This document shows, one piece after another, positions 4,857 to 5,609 of a DNA stretch of 5,609 nucleotides. This stretch comes from Oribacterium sp. (GTDB taxonomy: Bacteria > Bacillota_A > Clostridia > Lachnospirales > Lachnospiraceae). Position 1 is the stretch's first letter, and every line of letters starts with the position of its first letter. The stretch spans positions 1 through 5,609 of the forward strand of contig JAGAXP010000208.1 of the NCBI GenBank assembly GCA_017940955.1, in the 5' to 3' direction. The position numbers were made by a program, and so were the translations under genes. The notes beneath the pieces were generated by a model. That model saw nothing but the letters and a program-made list of their open reading frames with translations, did not search any database and was not told the DNA's origin.

Positions 4857-5022
4857 AGGCTCCGTAATAGGTCTACTTGAAAATTGTTTTAAAGAAGTCC
4901 TTTACTTTAGGACCGGCGCAAACTTTTGATAATAATAGATTTCCGGACATGATGGTTTTATGAGTATACCGGATGGGGTAGAAGACGATGGTCTTCCGTT
5001 TAATTAAATCAAGTTTGTGTTC

Positions 5023-5055
5023 AAAAAAAGCTGACCGAGAGGCCGGCTTTTTTTT
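5023..5055. terminator. Bidirectional intrinsic terminator
   Basis: Seven A residues (5023-5029), then GCTG and CC (5030-5036), pair with GG, CGGC (5041-5047) and an eight-T run (5048-5055) around a GAGA loop, with one A-C mismatch and one G-T pair. The A tract gives a T tract on the minus strand, so it can end transcription from both the SGNH and the ApbE-like gene, about 170-175 bp away on either side. Confidence 0.82.
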
Positions 5056-5155
5056 ACGTATAATAATTGAGGATATCTGCAATCATTTCGTGTATGTGTC
5101 CGAGAAAGCAGAACAGTCTTCTAAAGAAATAATATCGAATAACGTATTACTCTTG

Positions 5156-5171
5156 AGGCATATATATGCCT
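5156..5171. repeat. Perfect 16-bp palindrome
   Basis: AGGCATATATATGCCT is its own reverse complement. It lies 58 bp downstream of the stop codon of the minus-strand ApbE-like gene. It could be a dimeric protein-binding site or a small cruciform/hairpin; there is no T run to make it a terminator. Confidence 0.6.
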
Positions 5172-5228
5172 ATATGATTCCAATAATCTACAACTGATAT
5201 ACAGTATCAATCATAGAAACTCATAAGT

Positions 5229-5609
5229 CTATTCTTTCCTAATAATTTCTAATTTACCATCCGACTTAAGATTATCCTTCATTCCTTCTGTTACATAGAT
5301 ATTATTGTTCTCATCTACAAGCACCATTTCAAAATCATCATCGCTTTCTTTCCAGAACTCGACCGCTTTATCATAGCCCATCACAACAACAGCTGAACCA
5401 AATGCATCGGCTAAAGCTGCATCACTTGAAATGACAGTTGAAGCTACAATTCCCGAGTCTGCAATCTGTCCGGTTTCAGGGTCAATAACTCTGCTGTTTC
5501 CGTTTGAAAGTGAATATGTTCCTTTTGAAGCAATGGTAATAGGTGCTCCGTTAAATGTATCCATAAGCTTTTCATCCACAGAAATAACTGCTATATAACT
5601 GCCCGGTTC
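5229..5609 (-). CDS. apbE: FAD:protein FMN transferase (ApbE family), C-terminal 126 residues, 5' partial
   Basis: The minus-strand frame is open from the right edge to a TAG at 5231-5229, so the N-terminal two thirds lie outside the window (family members are about 300-350 residues). The visible part matches the ApbE C-terminal region: the ASKGTYSLSNGNS segment, the signature VIDPETGQIADSG, and VISSDAALADAFGSAVVVMG. In this last motif the Asp and the residue four positions later correspond to metal ligands, with Ser here in place of the usual Thr. Such enzymes use FAD and Mg2+ to attach FMN covalently to a Thr of flavoproteins such as RnfG or NqrB/C, usually outside the membrane. The signal or lipoprotein sequence, if present, is off the window. 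The His usually just before the IDP signature is Arg here. A GTG at 5579 is internal, not the start. The gene converges with the SGNH gene. Confidence 0.85.
   Translation of the reverse strand, partial: EPGSYIAVISVDEKLMDTFNGAPITIASKGTYSLSNGNSRVIDPETGQIADSGIVASTVISSDAALADAFGSAVVVMGYDKAVEFWKESDDDFEMVLVDENNNIYVTEGMKDNLKSDGKLEIIRKE

Larger units (their letters stand above)
4857..5228. other. Convergent intergenic gap between the SGNH and ApbE-like genes
   Basis: This 372-bp stretch has no credible gene; the one ORF across it (4988-5197) runs through a terminator hairpin and lacks a ribosome binding site. It holds small hairpins GTCCT/AGGAC (4897-4913) and GAAGAC/GTCTTC with a GATG loop (4981-4996), a bidirectional terminator (5023-5055) and a 16-bp palindrome (5156-5171). 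Nothing else stands out. Confidence 0.6.

Noticed and set aside
4988..5197. 69-residue plus-strand open frame after the SGNH gene
   Set aside because: It runs through the bidirectional terminator hairpin, and its ATG has no ribosome binding site.
1..5609. CRISPR array, tRNA, rRNA or plasmid origin
   Set aside because: No regularly spaced direct repeats, cloverleaf or rRNA sequence, and no iteron or replication gene was seen on either strand.

Overview
The window looks like a chromosomal accessory region of a low-to-moderate-GC Firmicute, most likely a Lachnospiraceae member of the Butyrivibrio/Roseburia type. This rests on strong GGAGG-type ribosome binding sites, short U-tract terminators and the protein families present. 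It is an inference, because no taxonomic marker gene is present.

Left block (3-2920, plus strand): the tail of an unrecognised protein is followed 24 bp later by a macro-domain protein with a C-terminal Cro/CI-like helix-turn-helix. Next come an intrinsic terminator, a von Willebrand factor A (vWA) protein with a complete MIDAS, and, 13 bp further, an ADP-ribosylglycohydrolase. Two different classes of ADP-ribose-removing enzyme flank a metal-dependent protein-interaction module, and one of the enzymes is joined to a DNA-binding domain. This suggests an ADP-ribosylation sensing or reversal module. No ADP-ribosyltransferase is visible; if one exists it lies outside the window.

Middle block (2921-4200): mostly non-coding and rich in structure. 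It holds a long imperfect stem-loop, a two-hairpin segment ending in a terminator, a very good promoter with an inverted repeat over its -35 box, and a 93-residue leucine-zipper/helix-turn-helix protein. After these comes a 69-codon ORF whose Shine-Dalgarno sequence can be sequestered by an upstream complement, then a terminator, then a GC-rich near-perfect palindrome. The arrangement is compatible with mobile-element remnants, possibly of IS200/IS605 type, but no transposase is present.

Right block (4218-5609): a cytoplasmic SGNH hydrolase resembling the Mycobacterium smegmatis arylesterase/acyltransferase, a 370-bp gene-free convergent gap with a bidirectional terminator, and the C-terminal part of a minus-strand ApbE-type FAD:protein FMN transferase that runs off the window.
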